Part shown: positions 26,419 to 35,167 of the stretch, piece after piece | Numbering within the stretch: the stretch's first letter is position 1 | Layout: every line of letters starts with the position of its first letter | NCBI RefSeq assembly: GCF_041276405.1 | Contig: NZ_JBGGGT010000002.1 | Span: 781,001-845,000, forward strand | Length of the DNA: 64,000 bases | Reading direction: 5' to 3' | DNA from: Microvirga sp. TS319 | GTDB lineage: Bacteria; Pseudomonadota; Alphaproteobacteria; Rhizobiales; Beijerinckiaceae | Notes under the pieces: generated by a model | Told to the model about the DNA's origin: nothing | Seen by the model: the letters and a program-made list of their open reading frames with translations, nothing else | Database searches by the model: none | Translations under genes and position numbers: made by a program

Positions 26419-27324
26419 ATGGATCTCGGCATCATCGCAACCATTCTCGACTCGGCGCTGCGCCTGTCCATTCCGCTGCTCGCCGCGTGCCTCGCCGGAC
26501 TCTGGTCCGAGCGGTCGGGCGTCGTGGATATCGGACTCGAAGGCAAGATGCTGGCCTCGGCCTTCGCGGCCGCGGCGGCGGCTTATGCGTTCGGCTCCGC
26601 GTGGATCGGTCTCGTCTTCGGAATCGCCGCCTCGGTCGCGTTCGCCCTCATTCACGGCTTCGCCTCCATCAGCCAGCGCGGCAATCAGATCGTGTCCGGC
26701 GTCGCCATCAACATGCTGGCCGCGGGCCTCACGGCCATCGTCGGCAATGCGTGGTACGGGCAGGGCGGCCGCACGCCGCCGCTCGAGGGCGAGCAGCGCT
26801 TCGACGGCATTCTCTTCGGCCATTCCGTTCTGGTATACCTCGTGCTGCTCGCCGTGCCGCTCACCTGGTACGTGCTCGGCCGCACGCGCTTCGGGCTTCG
26901 CCTGCGCGCGGTCGGCGAGAACCCGGCCGCGGTCGACACCGCCGGCATTTCGGTGGCGGGCCTGCGCTATTCGGCTGTCGTCATCGGCGGAGTCCTCTGC
27001 GGGATCGGAGGAACCTATCTGTCGGTCGCGCAGGCGGCGGGCTTCCTGCCCAACATGACCGCGGGACGAGGCTTCATCGCCCTTGCGGCCCTCATCTTTG
27101 CCAAGTGGCGCGCATGGCCCGCGCTCGGCGCATGCTTTCTCTTCGGCTTTCTCGATGCATTCGCCAATCAGCTCCAGGGACGCTCGCTCCCGGGGATCGG
27201 CGAGGTGCCGGTGCAGGCCATTCAGGCGCTTCCCTATCTCCTGACGGTCATCCTGCTCGCCGGCGTCATCGGCAAGGCCATCCCACCGCGCGCCGCGGGC
27301 GTGCCTTATGTGAAGGAGCGTTGA
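26419..27324 (+). CDS. Nucleoside ABC transporter permease 2
   Basis: Second permease, 301 aa, of the same family. Landmarks are WSERSGVVDIGLEGKMLASA, SQRGNQIVSGVAINMLAAGL and LRAVGENPAAVDTAGISV. It starts at 26419, 2 bases after the first permease ends, and is followed 2 bases later by cdd. Upstream reading in the same frame is a shadow of permease 1 and is not part of the gene. Confidence 0.92.
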   Translation: MDLGIIATILDSALRLSIPLLAACLAGLWSERSGVVDIGLEGKMLASAFAAAAAAYAFGSAWIGLVFGIAASVAFALIHGFASISQRGNQIVSGVAINMLAAGLTAIVGNAWYGQGGRTPPLEGEQRFDGILFGHSVLVYLVLLAVPLTWYVLGRTRFGLRLRAVGENPAAVDTAGISVAGLRYSAVVIGGVLCGIGGTYLSVAQAAGFLPNMTAGRGFIALAALIFAKWRAWPALGACFLFGFLDAFANQLQGRSLPGIGEVPVQAIQALPYLLTVILLAGVIGKAIPPRAAGVPYVKER

Positions 27325-27326
27325 TC

Positions 27327-27731
27327 ATGGCTTCCCTCGACAGCCTGTTCGAAGCGGCCAGGACGATTCAGGCCAAAGCCTATGCCCCCTATTCGCGCTT
27401 CAAGGTCGGGGCCGCCATCGCGACGCCCGACGGGCAGGTCTTCACGGGCTGCAATGTCGAGAACGCGGCCTATCCGGTCGGCTCCTGCGCGGAGGCCGGC
27501 GCGATTGCCGCCATGATCGCGGGCGGCCAAAGCCGCATCGGCGAGATCGTGGTGATGGGCGAGGGCGAGAGCCTCTGCACGCCGTGCGGCGGCTGCCGTC
27601 AGCGCATCCGTGAATTCGCGGCGCCCGACACCCCCATTCACGTCGCGGGCCCGGAGGGAATCCGCCGGAGCTTCACCCTGGACGAGCTGTTGCCCTTCTC
27701 GTTCGGACCCGACAACCTGACGGACAGGTGA
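27327..27731 (+). CDS. cdd: Cytidine deaminase
   Basis: Converts cytidine and deoxycytidine to uridine and deoxyuridine; 134 aa, the small homotetrameric type. Zinc ligands are C54 (CAE motif, with catalytic E56), C87 and C90 (PCGGC). The residue after CAE is Ala where many members have Arg. PYSRFKVGAA and GCNVENAAYP form the substrate pocket. It follows the permease gene closely, so deamination would act directly on imported nucleosides. Confidence 0.95.
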   Translation: MASLDSLFEAARTIQAKAYAPYSRFKVGAAIATPDGQVFTGCNVENAAYPVGSCAEAGAIAAMIAGGQSRIGEIVVMGEGESLCTPCGGCRQRIREFAAPDTPIHVAGPEGIRRSFTLDELLPFSFGPDNLTDR

Positions 27732-27740
27732 GGGTCGGTC

Positions 27741-28547
27741 ATGCTCCAGCAAGTTCAAGAGGCCGCCGAATTCCTGCGGGCCCGCGGCTTCGACGGCCGC
27801 TTCGACGCCGCTTTCGTGCTCGGAACGGGCCTGGGCACTCTGGCCGATGAGGTGAGGGATGCGGTGAGCCTTCCCTATTCCGAGATCCCGCATTTTCCGA
27901 AAAGCGGCGTCTCCGGTCACGCGGGCAGGCTCGTGGCCGGCACGCTCGAAGGCAAGCGTGTCCTCCTGTTCCAGGGCCGCGCGCATTACTACGAAACGGG
28001 CGATGCCGGTGCGATGCGGCTTCCCGTTGCCGTCGTCAAGGAGCTCGGCATCCCGGTGCTGGTCGCCACCAACGCGGCAGGTTCCGTGCGCGCCTCGATC
28101 CGTCCCGGCAGCCTCGTGGCGATCGGCGACCATCTCAACCTGGCCGGCGCGAACCCGCTGCTGCGCGATCACACGGAAGGCCGCTTCGTCTCCCTGACGG
28201 GCGCCTACGATCCCGTTCTGCGCGACGCTCTTCAGCGCGCTGCGGAGCGGAGCGGCATCGATCTGCCCGAGGGCGTCTATGCCTGGCTGTCCGGTCCGAG
28301 TTTCGAGACGCCTGCCGAGATCCGCATGGTGCAGATCCTCGGCGGCGATCTCGTGGGAATGTCGACCGTGCCGGAAGTGATCCTGGCGCGGTATTACGGC
28401 CTGCGGGTCGCTGCAGTCTCGGTCGTCACCAATCTCGCCGCAGGCATCGAGGGCGCATCGCCCTCGCACCAGGAAACCAAGGATACGGCCGCGGAGGCCT
28501 CCGATAAATTCAAGCGTCTCATTCGTTCATTCGTTGCGGAGCTTTGA
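27741..28547 (+). CDS. Purine-nucleoside phosphorylase (trimeric, PunA/XapA type)
   Basis: Phosphorolysis of purine nucleosides to base and (deoxy)ribose-1-phosphate; 268 aa, class I trimeric family. Motifs are VLGTGLGTLADEV (phosphate loop), FPKSGVSGHAGRLV, FQGRAHYYETGD, ATNAAGSVRASI and GPSFETPAEIRM, VGMSTVPEVILARY, all typical. Gene lies 9 bases after cdd. Released sugar phosphate can be handled by DeoB and DeoC encoded in the window. Confidence 0.95.
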   Translation: MLQQVQEAAEFLRARGFDGRFDAAFVLGTGLGTLADEVRDAVSLPYSEIPHFPKSGVSGHAGRLVAGTLEGKRVLLFQGRAHYYETGDAGAMRLPVAVVKELGIPVLVATNAAGSVRASIRPGSLVAIGDHLNLAGANPLLRDHTEGRFVSLTGAYDPVLRDALQRAAERSGIDLPEGVYAWLSGPSFETPAEIRMVQILGGDLVGMSTVPEVILARYYGLRVAAVSVVTNLAAGIEGASPSHQETKDTAAEASDKFKRLIRSFVAEL

Positions 28548-28549
28548 CC

Positions 28550-29311
28550 ATGTCCGATGCGGAAATTGCCCAACATGCTTTGCGTTGCCTCGATCTCACC
28601 GATCTGACGGATAACTGCACGGATCAGTCCATCGATGCCTTGTGCAGGAAGGCGCTCGATCCGCGCGGGCCGGTGGCGGCCGTCTGCGTCTGGCCGCAAT
28701 TCGTCAAGCGTGCGCAGGAGGTCCTGAGAGGTTCGCCCGTGCGCATCGCCACCGTCGTGAATTTCCCGGCCGGCGGCGAGGATATCGATCGCGTCACCGA
28801 CGACGTGCAGGAGGCTCTCTCCGATGGCGCGAACGAGATCGATCTGGTGCTGCCCTACGAGGCCGTGCGCCGCGGCAACCTGAGGATCGCGACCGAGATG
28901 GTCGAGGCCGTCCGCGATCTCGTCGACCAGGGCCGGCTGCTCAAGGTGATCCTCGAAACGGGCGAACTGAAGGACCCGACGCTGATCGAGACGGCAAGTC
29001 GCCTCTCCATCGAGGCCGGCGCCGATTTCATCAAGACGTCGACCGGCAAGACGCCCGTTTCCGCGACGCCGGAATCAGCCGCGATCATGCTCGACGTCAT
29101 CAAGGCGTCCGGGCGCAATGTGGGTCTCAAGCCTTCCGGAGGTATTCGGACCCTCGCCGATGCGAGGACCTATCTCGACCTTGCCGAGCGTATCATGGGG
29201 CCGGGCTGGGCGACGCCGCAAACCTTCCGCATCGGCGCGAGCAGCGTCTACGATACGCTGATGGCGGCGATCGAGGGACGTGACGGCGCCGCCGCCACCG
29301 GGGCTTACTGA
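28550..29311 (+). CDS. deoC: Deoxyribose-phosphate aldolase
   Basis: Cleaves 2-deoxyribose-5-phosphate to glyceraldehyde-3-phosphate and acetaldehyde; 253 aa, class I aldolase. The Schiff-base lysine is K162 in DFIKTSTGK; D98 (NEIDLVLPYE) and a lysine in GLKPSGGIRT assist. ATG at 28550 is used; an overlapping TTG at 28544 is possible. Two bases separate its stop from the next gene's ATG. Confidence 0.95.
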   Translation: MSDAEIAQHALRCLDLTDLTDNCTDQSIDALCRKALDPRGPVAAVCVWPQFVKRAQEVLRGSPVRIATVVNFPAGGEDIDRVTDDVQEALSDGANEIDLVLPYEAVRRGNLRIATEMVEAVRDLVDQGRLLKVILETGELKDPTLIETASRLSIEAGADFIKTSTGKTPVSATPESAAIMLDVIKASGRNVGLKPSGGIRTLADARTYLDLAERIMGPGWATPQTFRIGASSVYDTLMAAIEGRDGAAATGAY

Positions 29312-29312
29312 C

Positions 29313-30635
29313 ATGGTTCGACTTCCGCAGGAAATCATCCGCCGCAAGCGCGACGGCAGAACGCTCGAGGCGGGTGAGATCGAGAGCTTCATTCAAGGCT
29401 TGACCTCGGGCCACGTGTCCGAGGGACAGGCCGCTTCCTTCGCCATGGCGATCTTCTTTCGCGGCCTGTCCGTTCCGGAGCGCGTGGCGCTGACCCGCGC
29501 CATGATGAATTCGGGCGAGGTGCTGCGGTGGGACCTGCCGGGCCCCGTGCTCGACAAGCACTCGACCGGTGGCGTCGGCGACACGGTGAGCCTCGCGCTC
29601 GGCCCGGCGGTCGCGGCCTGCGGCGGCTTCGTGCCCATGATCTCCGGTCGCGGCCTCGGGCATACGGGCGGAACGCTCGACAAGTTCGATTCGATTCCGG
29701 GCTACGTCACGCAGCCCGACATCGACACCTTCCGCCGTGTCACGCGCGAGGTGGGCTGCGCCATCATCGGACAGACGGCTGACCTCGCGCCCGCCGACAA
29801 GCGCCTCTACGCCATCCGCGACGTGACAGGGACGGTGGAATCCATCGATCTCATCACCACGTCCATTCTGTCGAAGAAACTGTCGGCAGGCCTTCATGGG
29901 CTCGTGATGGACGTCAAATGCGGCTCCGGCGCCTTCATGGACAATGCGAAGGATGCGCGCGCCCTGGCCGAGAGCCTCGTGCTCGTCGCCAATGAAGCGG
30001 GCCTTCCCACGAGCGCCTTGCTCACCGACATGGATCAGCCTCTCGCGACCGCTGCCGGAAACGCCGTGGAGATGGCTTACGCCGTCGACTACCTGACGGG
30101 CCGCCGCCGCGAGGCGCGCTTCCACGAAGTGACGGTGGAATTGTCCGCCGAAATGCTCGTGCTCGGTAGGATCGCGGCCGATATCGCCGAGGCGCGCGCG
30201 AAGATCGAGGATGCGATCGTCTCCGGCAGGGCTGCAGAGGCGTTCCAGCGCATGGTGGCGGCGCTCGGCGGACCGGGCGATTTCGTGGAGAGCCACAAAA
30301 GGCATCTGCAGGCTGCGCCCGTCGTCCGTTCTGTCCATGCGGAACGCTCCGGAATCGTGCAGCGCGTCGCGACGCGGGATATCGGCATCGCCGTCGTGGC
30401 CCTGGGCGGTGGACGCACGCGCCCGCAGGATGCCATCGATCATGCGGTCGGGCTCACCGGGCTTGCCCAGATCGGCGAGACGGTCGATGCCGACCGTCCG
30501 CTCGCCATTGTGCATGCACGCAGCGAAGAGGCGGCCGAAGCTGCCGCGCGCATGGTGCGTGCCGCCTATGTCCTGGGCGATGCGAAAGCTCGGTCCGGGG
30601 TGATGATTCTCGAACGTATCGGAGTGAAGTCTTGA
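29313..30635 (+). CDS. deoA: Thymidine phosphorylase (pyrimidine-nucleoside phosphorylase)
   Basis: Splits thymidine and deoxyuridine (often uridine too) into base and sugar-1-phosphate; 440 aa. The KHSTGGVGDTVSLALGP segment is the family signature, with SGRGLGHTGGTLDKFDSIPG after it and DVKCGSGAFM later. The start is ATG at 29313, rather than GTG at 29280 inside deoC. No separate uridine phosphorylase is seen, so this enzyme may produce the uracil that feeds Upp and the URC genes. Confidence 0.95.
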   Translation: MVRLPQEIIRRKRDGRTLEAGEIESFIQGLTSGHVSEGQAASFAMAIFFRGLSVPERVALTRAMMNSGEVLRWDLPGPVLDKHSTGGVGDTVSLALGPAVAACGGFVPMISGRGLGHTGGTLDKFDSIPGYVTQPDIDTFRRVTREVGCAIIGQTADLAPADKRLYAIRDVTGTVESIDLITTSILSKKLSAGLHGLVMDVKCGSGAFMDNAKDARALAESLVLVANEAGLPTSALLTDMDQPLATAAGNAVEMAYAVDYLTGRRREARFHEVTVELSAEMLVLGRIAADIAEARAKIEDAIVSGRAAEAFQRMVAALGGPGDFVESHKRHLQAAPVVRSVHAERSGIVQRVATRDIGIAVVALGGGRTRPQDAIDHAVGLTGLAQIGETVDADRPLAIVHARSEEAAEAAARMVRAAYVLGDAKARSGVMILERIGVKS

Positions 30636-31573
30636 GCCTGCTCGTCGCCGTCACCTGGGAGCCACAGCCATGGGTCGAACGTCTCGGCCGCCATCTGCCG
30701 GGCCGCGAAATCGCCGTCCTGGGAGAGGCGTTCGACCGGGACAGGATCCGCTTCGTGGCCACCTGGGGGCCGAAACCCGGATGCCTGGACGATCTGCCCA
30801 ATCTCGAGGCGGTTTTCTCCCTCGGCGCGGGCGTCGATCACCTGATGAATTATCCCGGTCTTCCCGACGTGCCGATCGTGCGCGTTTCGCAGGATGATCT
30901 GACCCATCGCATGAGCGAATACATGGTCATGCATTGCCTCATGTATCTTCGCGACCATGCACGCTTTTCGGCCGCGCAGCGCGCCAAGCGCTGGGAGGAC
31001 GACCGCTCGCCGCCCATCGCGTCCGAGGTGCGTGTCGGCGTCATGGGTTTCGGCGTGCTGGGGCAGGATGCCGCCAGGAAGCTCAAGACAATGGGCTTTG
31101 ACGTGGCAGGCTGGAGCCGCACGCCGAAAACCGTGGAAGGCTTCACGGTCTATTCGGGCGAGGACGGGCTCTCCGAATTCCTCGCGCGCACGGACATCCT
31201 GATCAGCCTCGTGCCGCTCACGCCCGACACCCGCGGCATTCTCAATCGCAACCTGTTCGGAAAGCTGGCGCGGGACGGCAGGCTCGGCGGTCCCGTCCTC
31301 ATCAACGCGGGCCGGGGCGGCCTCCAGGTGGAGAGCGACATCCTCGCCTGTCTCGACGACGGAACCCTCAAGGCGGCAACCCTCGACGTGTTCGAGAAGG
31401 AGCCGCTGCCGGAGACCTCTCCGCTCTGGGATCATTCCCGCGTCACGATCACGCCGCACAACGCGGCCGTGAGCGAGCCCGAGGCGACAGCCCGCTACAT
31501 CGCGGATCAGATCCGCCGTCACGAGGCGGGCGAGCCCTTCCAGAATCTCGTGGATCGCGTGCGGGGCTATTGA
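30632..31573 (+). CDS. D-isomer-specific 2-hydroxyacid dehydrogenase (GhrA-like)
   Basis: NAD(P)-dependent dehydrogenase of 313 aa, nearest in style to glyoxylate/hydroxypyruvate reductase A. The Rossmann motif is VGVMGFGVLGQDAARKL; SLGAGVDHL precedes it and the catalytic Arg/Glu/His surroundings are NAGRGGLQVE, LDVFEKEPLPETSPLWDH and ITPHNAA. The start is TTG at 30632 in the overlap with the deoA stop (TTGA), so the pair is coupled. A role in reducing or oxidising a small acid from nucleoside breakdown is inference from position. Confidence 0.85.
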   Translation: MSLLVAVTWEPQPWVERLGRHLPGREIAVLGEAFDRDRIRFVATWGPKPGCLDDLPNLEAVFSLGAGVDHLMNYPGLPDVPIVRVSQDDLTHRMSEYMVMHCLMYLRDHARFSAAQRAKRWEDDRSPPIASEVRVGVMGFGVLGQDAARKLKTMGFDVAGWSRTPKTVEGFTVYSGEDGLSEFLARTDILISLVPLTPDTRGILNRNLFGKLARDGRLGGPVLINAGRGGLQVESDILACLDDGTLKAATLDVFEKEPLPETSPLWDHSRVTITPHNAAVSEPEATARYIADQIRRHEAGEPFQNLVDRVRGY

Positions 31574-31589
31574 CGACGCGGGGGCGAGA

Positions 31590-31687
31590 GCATCGGACGG
31601 GTCGTCGAACCCTCGTCCGGTGCTGTAAGCCTATGATCTCGGGCATCGGGCGCAAAGCCGATTCCCCCTTTTGCGCCCGATGGTCTA
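31590..31687. repeat. Degenerate palindromic repeats at the convergent ghrA-like/TauE junction
   Basis: AGCATCGGACG with an imperfect partner CGTCCGGTGCT around 31590-31625, and CATCGGGCGCAAA (31644-31656) perfectly pairing with TTTGCGCCCGATG (31670-31682). The minus-strand TAG at 31687-31685 is the stop of the TauE/SafE gene and joins the repeat as TAGACCATCGGGC. Confidence 0.75.
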
Positions 31688-32443
31688 AAACGCCCCGTAA
31701 CCCCGCAATCCGTCCCACAAGAGCTTCACGGCCGTCAGAGCGAGCAGGGCATAGCAGACCCGATAGAGCTGCCTCTGATCCAGGCGCTCGTGCAGCCTGA
31801 AGCCTGACCAGACGCCGAGCGGGATGAGGGGCAGACACAGGGCCATCAAGGTCCAAAGCTCCGCGCCCGGCCTTGCGAGCGCGAGCCACGGCGCGACCTT
31901 CATCAGGTTGCCGGCCGCGAAGAAGCTGCTGCTCGTGCCCGCGTAGACGACCTTCGGGAGCCCGAGGGGGAGAAGGTACATGGCGACCGGCGGGCCGCCC
32001 GAATGCGCCATCATGGAGGATATGCCCGACGCCGTTCCGGCCACGATGGCCTTTGCCTTCGAGCGAGGCTGCCGAACGATCCTGCCGCCGCCGCGAAACC
32101 ACAGTCCCGTGAAGGCGAGCGTGATCAGCGCGATGAGGATGGCGAAGCCGTGCGGGTCCACCACCTTCATGAGCATGAACCCGATGGCGGTGCCGATGGC
32201 GAGCGACGGGATGAGAAGCGCGAGATCGATCTTCGACCAGGTCTTGGGCCGCCAGTAATAGAGCGCCACCGCATCCATCAGCACGAAGAGCGGCGCGAGC
32301 AGCGCGCCCGCGGCGATCGGATCCATGACGAGGGACAGGACCGGGATGCCGATGATGGCGAGGCCGCCGCCGAACGCGCCCTTCATGAACGCGATGAGGA
32401 AGACCCCGAGGGCGACGACGAGGAGGGTCGTTGGATCCGGCAC
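31685..32443 (-). CDS. TauE/SafE family membrane permease
   Basis: Integral membrane protein of 252 aa with about eight hydrophobic segments, of the sulphite exporter TauE/SafE (DUF81) family. The two half repeats are visible: FMKGAFGGGLAIIGIPVLSL at the start and TASGISSMMAHSGGPPVAMY in the middle. GTG start at 32443. Proteins of this family export organic anions such as sulphite or sulphonates; the substrate here is unknown. The NlpC/P60 gene lies 9 bases upstream on the same strand. Confidence 0.85.
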   Translation of the reverse strand: MPDPTTLLVVALGVFLIAFMKGAFGGGLAIIGIPVLSLVMDPIAAGALLAPLFVLMDAVALYYWRPKTWSKIDLALLIPSLAIGTAIGFMLMKVVDPHGFAILIALITLAFTGLWFRGGGRIVRQPRSKAKAIVAGTASGISSMMAHSGGPPVAMYLLPLGLPKVVYAGTSSSFFAAGNLMKVAPWLALARPGAELWTLMALCLPLIPLGVWSGFRLHERLDQRQLYRVCYALLALTAVKLLWDGLRGYGAF

Positions 32444-32452
32444 GATAATCGG

Positions 32453-33301
32453 TCAGAGGCGCTTGATGGAGCTGATCGGTCCGTAGCTGGTCCTGCGGAT
32501 GCGCTCTTCCGCGACCGACAGCGGCTCGATCATCACGGTCATGCTGTGGCCGGTGGCGTGGATGAAATCCGTCGCGTCCATCATCAGGCCCACATGGCCC
32601 TTCCAGAACACCAGATCGCCGCGCGCGAGGCCGCCGAGATCGGGCGTGACCTCGACGGCGGTGCCCAGTTCGCGCTCCTGCATGTCGCTGTCGCGGGGGG
32701 CCTTGATGCCGGCCGCCGCCAGCACGGTCTGCGCAAGGCCCGAGCAGTCGATGCCGAGGCTCGTCTTGCCGCCCCAGAGATAGGGCGTGTGCAGGAAGCG
32801 CTCGGCGACGCCCACGTAGTCGGGTTCCGTCGCATCGAGAGGGGCGAGGTGCGGCGCGTAGACCCAGCCTCCATCGGCGAGCCGTGCGTAATCGCCTTCT
32901 GTGCCCGTGACCGCAAGCCGGGCGTTGAGGGTCAGGTAATCCTGGTAGGGGAGCTTCAGGCTGGGGCCGGGATAGACGAAGGTGCGGATGGCCGCGACCC
33001 TGTGCGTCGGCGCCGGTCCCGGTTCCCGCAGGACGTCGCTTGGCAGGTAGCCGACATAGCCGTCCTCATGCAATTGCACCCAGGCCCAGCCCTCGTGCTC
33101 GTCATAGACGGTCGCGGCCTCGCCGAAGATGGCCTGCGTATCCACGGGCGCCTCCCGGGAGGGATGGCGGTGAAGGGGAGCGAAGGAAGCGGCGACACGC
33201 CTGATCGTGCCGGTCGTGTAGCGCTCGGCCTCGACCCGCCCCCGAAGCCTCTCGTCGGCCAGATCGGAGCGGACAGGGGTGATGCGGCGGTCGAAACTCA
33301 T
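32453..33301 (-). CDS. NlpC/P60 family cysteine hydrolase with SH3-like N-terminus
   Basis: Predicted murein peptidase (D-glutamyl-diaminopimelate type), 282 aa. The C-terminal NlpC/P60 domain has the catalytic Cys in GIDCSGLAQ, His in KGHVGLMM and a polar third residue in DFIHATGH. The N-terminal half (residues 1-150) looks like two SH3-type domains, for example GWAWVQLHEDGYVGYLP. No signal peptide is visible, so it may act in the cytoplasm on recycled peptides. ATG at 33301. Its neighbour upstream is an M17 aminopeptidase, with two repeats between. Confidence 0.88.
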   Translation of the reverse strand: MSFDRRITPVRSDLADERLRGRVEAERYTTGTIRRVAASFAPLHRHPSREAPVDTQAIFGEAATVYDEHEGWAWVQLHEDGYVGYLPSDVLREPGPAPTHRVAAIRTFVYPGPSLKLPYQDYLTLNARLAVTGTEGDYARLADGGWVYAPHLAPLDATEPDYVGVAERFLHTPYLWGGKTSLGIDCSGLAQTVLAAAGIKAPRDSDMQERELGTAVEVTPDLGGLARGDLVFWKGHVGLMMDATDFIHATGHSMTVMIEPLSVAEERIRRTSYGPISSIKRL

Positions 33302-33338
33302 CAAAGCGGCTCCTCGGCGCGGACCGTGAGGGTGTTTC

Positions 33339-33388
33339 CTAGCGCATCGTGCGAAAAAGTGGACCCGGTTTTTCGCAAGGACGATGCG
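33339..33388. repeat. Palindromic GCGCATCG repeat
   Basis: CTAGCGCATCGT at 33339-33350 and ACGATGCG at 33381-33388 form the outer stem; GCGAAAAA and TTTTTCGC form the inner one. A half copy (GGGAGCATCG) follows near 33403. Confidence 0.8.
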
Positions 33389-33419
33389 TTTTGTCCAAGA
33401 AGGGAGCATCGTTCCCGTC

Positions 33420-33510
33420 CTGCCCGGCCCTGAACCGGGCATCCACGTCTTGATGGCTCAGCGGTTCCAAAGACGTGGATGACCGGGGCGAGCCCGGCCA
33501 TGACGAGAGA
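33420..33510. repeat. Second repeat family: ATCCACGTCTT palindrome
   Basis: CATCCACGTCTT (33440-33451) and AAGACGTGGATG (33470-33481) form a perfect 12-bp stem with an 18-base loop, flanked by CCCGGCC-type arms. A second copy is at 35054-35114. This family is unlike the GCATCG family in sequence. Confidence 0.75.
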
Positions 33511-33516
33511 CCACGC

Positions 33517-34899
33517 TTAGGAGGCGTAGCGCTTCTTGAGCAGCGCATACATGAGGCGCGCGGCCTGGACCTCTCCGCCTTCCGGTCGCGCGGGGCGGGT
33601 CGAGGGATTCCAGGCGAAGATGTCGAAATGCACATGCGCCTTGGCGTCGGACACGAAGCGGCGGAGGAACAGGGCCGCCGTCACCGAACCGGCCATCGGA
33701 CCGCCCGTGTTGTTCATGTCGGCGTATTTCGAGTCGAGCTGGCTCTGATAGGGAGCCCAGAGCGGCAGGCGCCACACGGGATCGTTCACGGCCATACCGG
33801 TGCGGGTGATCTCGGCGGCGAGCTCCTCGTCATCCGTGTAGAAGGGCGGCAGCTCCGGGCCGAGCGCCACGCGGGCCGCGCCCGTGAGCGTGGCGAAATC
33901 GACGATGAGGTCCGGCTTCTCCTCGTCCGCCAAGGCCAGCGCATCGGCCAGGATGAGGCGGCCTTCCGCATCCGTGTTGCCGATCTCGACCGTGATGCCT
34001 TTCCGGCTGTTCAAGATGTCGCCGGGCCGGAACGCATTGCTGGAGATCGCGTTCTCGACCGCTGGAATGAGGACGCGCAGGCGTAGCTTAAGCTTTGCGC
34101 CCATGATCATGTCGGCGAGCGCGAGGGTGGCGGCGGCGCCTCCCATGTCCTTGCGCATCAGCAGCATGGAGGAGGCGGGCTTGATGTCCAGCCCGCCCGT
34201 ATCGAAGGCGACGCCCTTGCCGACGAGCGTGACGCGCGGTGCGTTCGCGTCGCCCCAGGTGAAGTCGATGAGGCGCGGCGCGATGTCCGATGCGCGGCCC
34301 ACGGCATGGATCATCGGGAAGTTCTGCTTCAGCAGATCGCCGCCGACGATGCAGGTGAACTGCGCGCCGTGGGCTTCCGCAATCCGGCGCGCGGCCGCCT
34401 CGATTCCATCCGGTCCGAGATCGTTCGTCGGCGTGTTGACGAGATCGCGGCTGCGGAACACCGCGTCGGCGATCCTGGTCACTTCTTCGGCATCGACGCC
34501 GTCGGGAACGACGAGACGCACGGCTTTCTCCGTGCGCTTGCGGTATCGCGTGAAGCTGTAGGAGCCCAGGATCCAGGCGAGCGTAGCCAGCATGGCGTCG
34601 GGCGCTGCGGTCTCGAAGCGATAGACGCCCTCCGGCAGGACCGTCGGCAGCTTGCCGACGATGAAGGGATCGCGGTGCCTGGCATCGTCATTCGCAAGGC
34701 CGAACGCGACGCCCAGCAGATTGCCGTCCGCATCCGGCAGAAGGCAGTGGCTGCCCGCCTTCCCCTCGAAGCCTTGAGCCTTCGCAAAGCCCTGCGCCGT
34801 CTTCGGCAGCTGGGCGCAGATGCCGTTCCACGTGCTCTCCGTCACGAGCCAGATCGGAAGTGAGCTGTCGGCGGACGTGGCGAGAAGAGAATGGGGCAT
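33517..34899 (-). CDS. Leucyl aminopeptidase family protein (peptidase M17)
   Basis: Cytoplasmic metallo-exopeptidase, 460 aa. The M17 catalytic core is clear: VGKGVAFDTGGLDIK, MRKDMGGAAATL and the signature NTDAEGRLILADAL, with metal ligands Lys, Asp and Glu in these blocks. VNTPTNDLGP and MNNTGGPMAGSVTAALFL also fit. The start is ATG at 34899. It would release N-terminal residues from peptides, in line with the peptide importers and dipeptidase in the window, though not in one operon with them. Confidence 0.93.
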   Translation of the reverse strand: MPHSLLATSADSSLPIWLVTESTWNGICAQLPKTAQGFAKAQGFEGKAGSHCLLPDADGNLLGVAFGLANDDARHRDPFIVGKLPTVLPEGVYRFETAAPDAMLATLAWILGSYSFTRYRKRTEKAVRLVVPDGVDAEEVTRIADAVFRSRDLVNTPTNDLGPDGIEAAARRIAEAHGAQFTCIVGGDLLKQNFPMIHAVGRASDIAPRLIDFTWGDANAPRVTLVGKGVAFDTGGLDIKPASSMLLMRKDMGGAAATLALADMIMGAKLKLRLRVLIPAVENAISSNAFRPGDILNSRKGITVEIGNTDAEGRLILADALALADEEKPDLIVDFATLTGAARVALGPELPPFYTDDEELAAEITRTGMAVNDPVWRLPLWAPYQSQLDSKYADMNNTGGPMAGSVTAALFLRRFVSDAKAHVHFDIFAWNPSTRPARPEGGEVQAARLMYALLKKRYAS

Positions 34900-35053
34900 G
34901 CTCAAGCCTTGAGGTTCGTGAAGTCGTTTCGAGGAAAGTTTTAGGGACGAAATGAAGGGATGTCATCCCGGAGAACAAGAGGCCCGGAACCTGACATTTC
35001 TCGGGCGCTCATTATCATGGCCTTTTCCCGTCATGGCCGTATCGAGTGCGGCT

Positions 35054-35114
35054 ATCCACGTCTACGGGAACCGTTGAGCCTACCAAGACGTGGATGCCCG
35101 GCTCAGGGCCGGGC
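35054..35114. repeat. Second copy of the ATCCACGTCT palindromic repeat
   Basis: ATCCACGTCT (35054-35063) pairs with AGACGTGGAT (35086-35095); GCCCGGC (35096-35102) and GCCGGGC (35108-35114) form an adjacent stem. It lies in the 268-base gap before the aminopeptidase gene, in which I see no gene. Confidence 0.75.
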
Positions 35115-35167
35115 ATGATAGGGCGAGGGTAAGGACGAGGGCATCAAGCGCCGCCGGTCAGCTGCGC

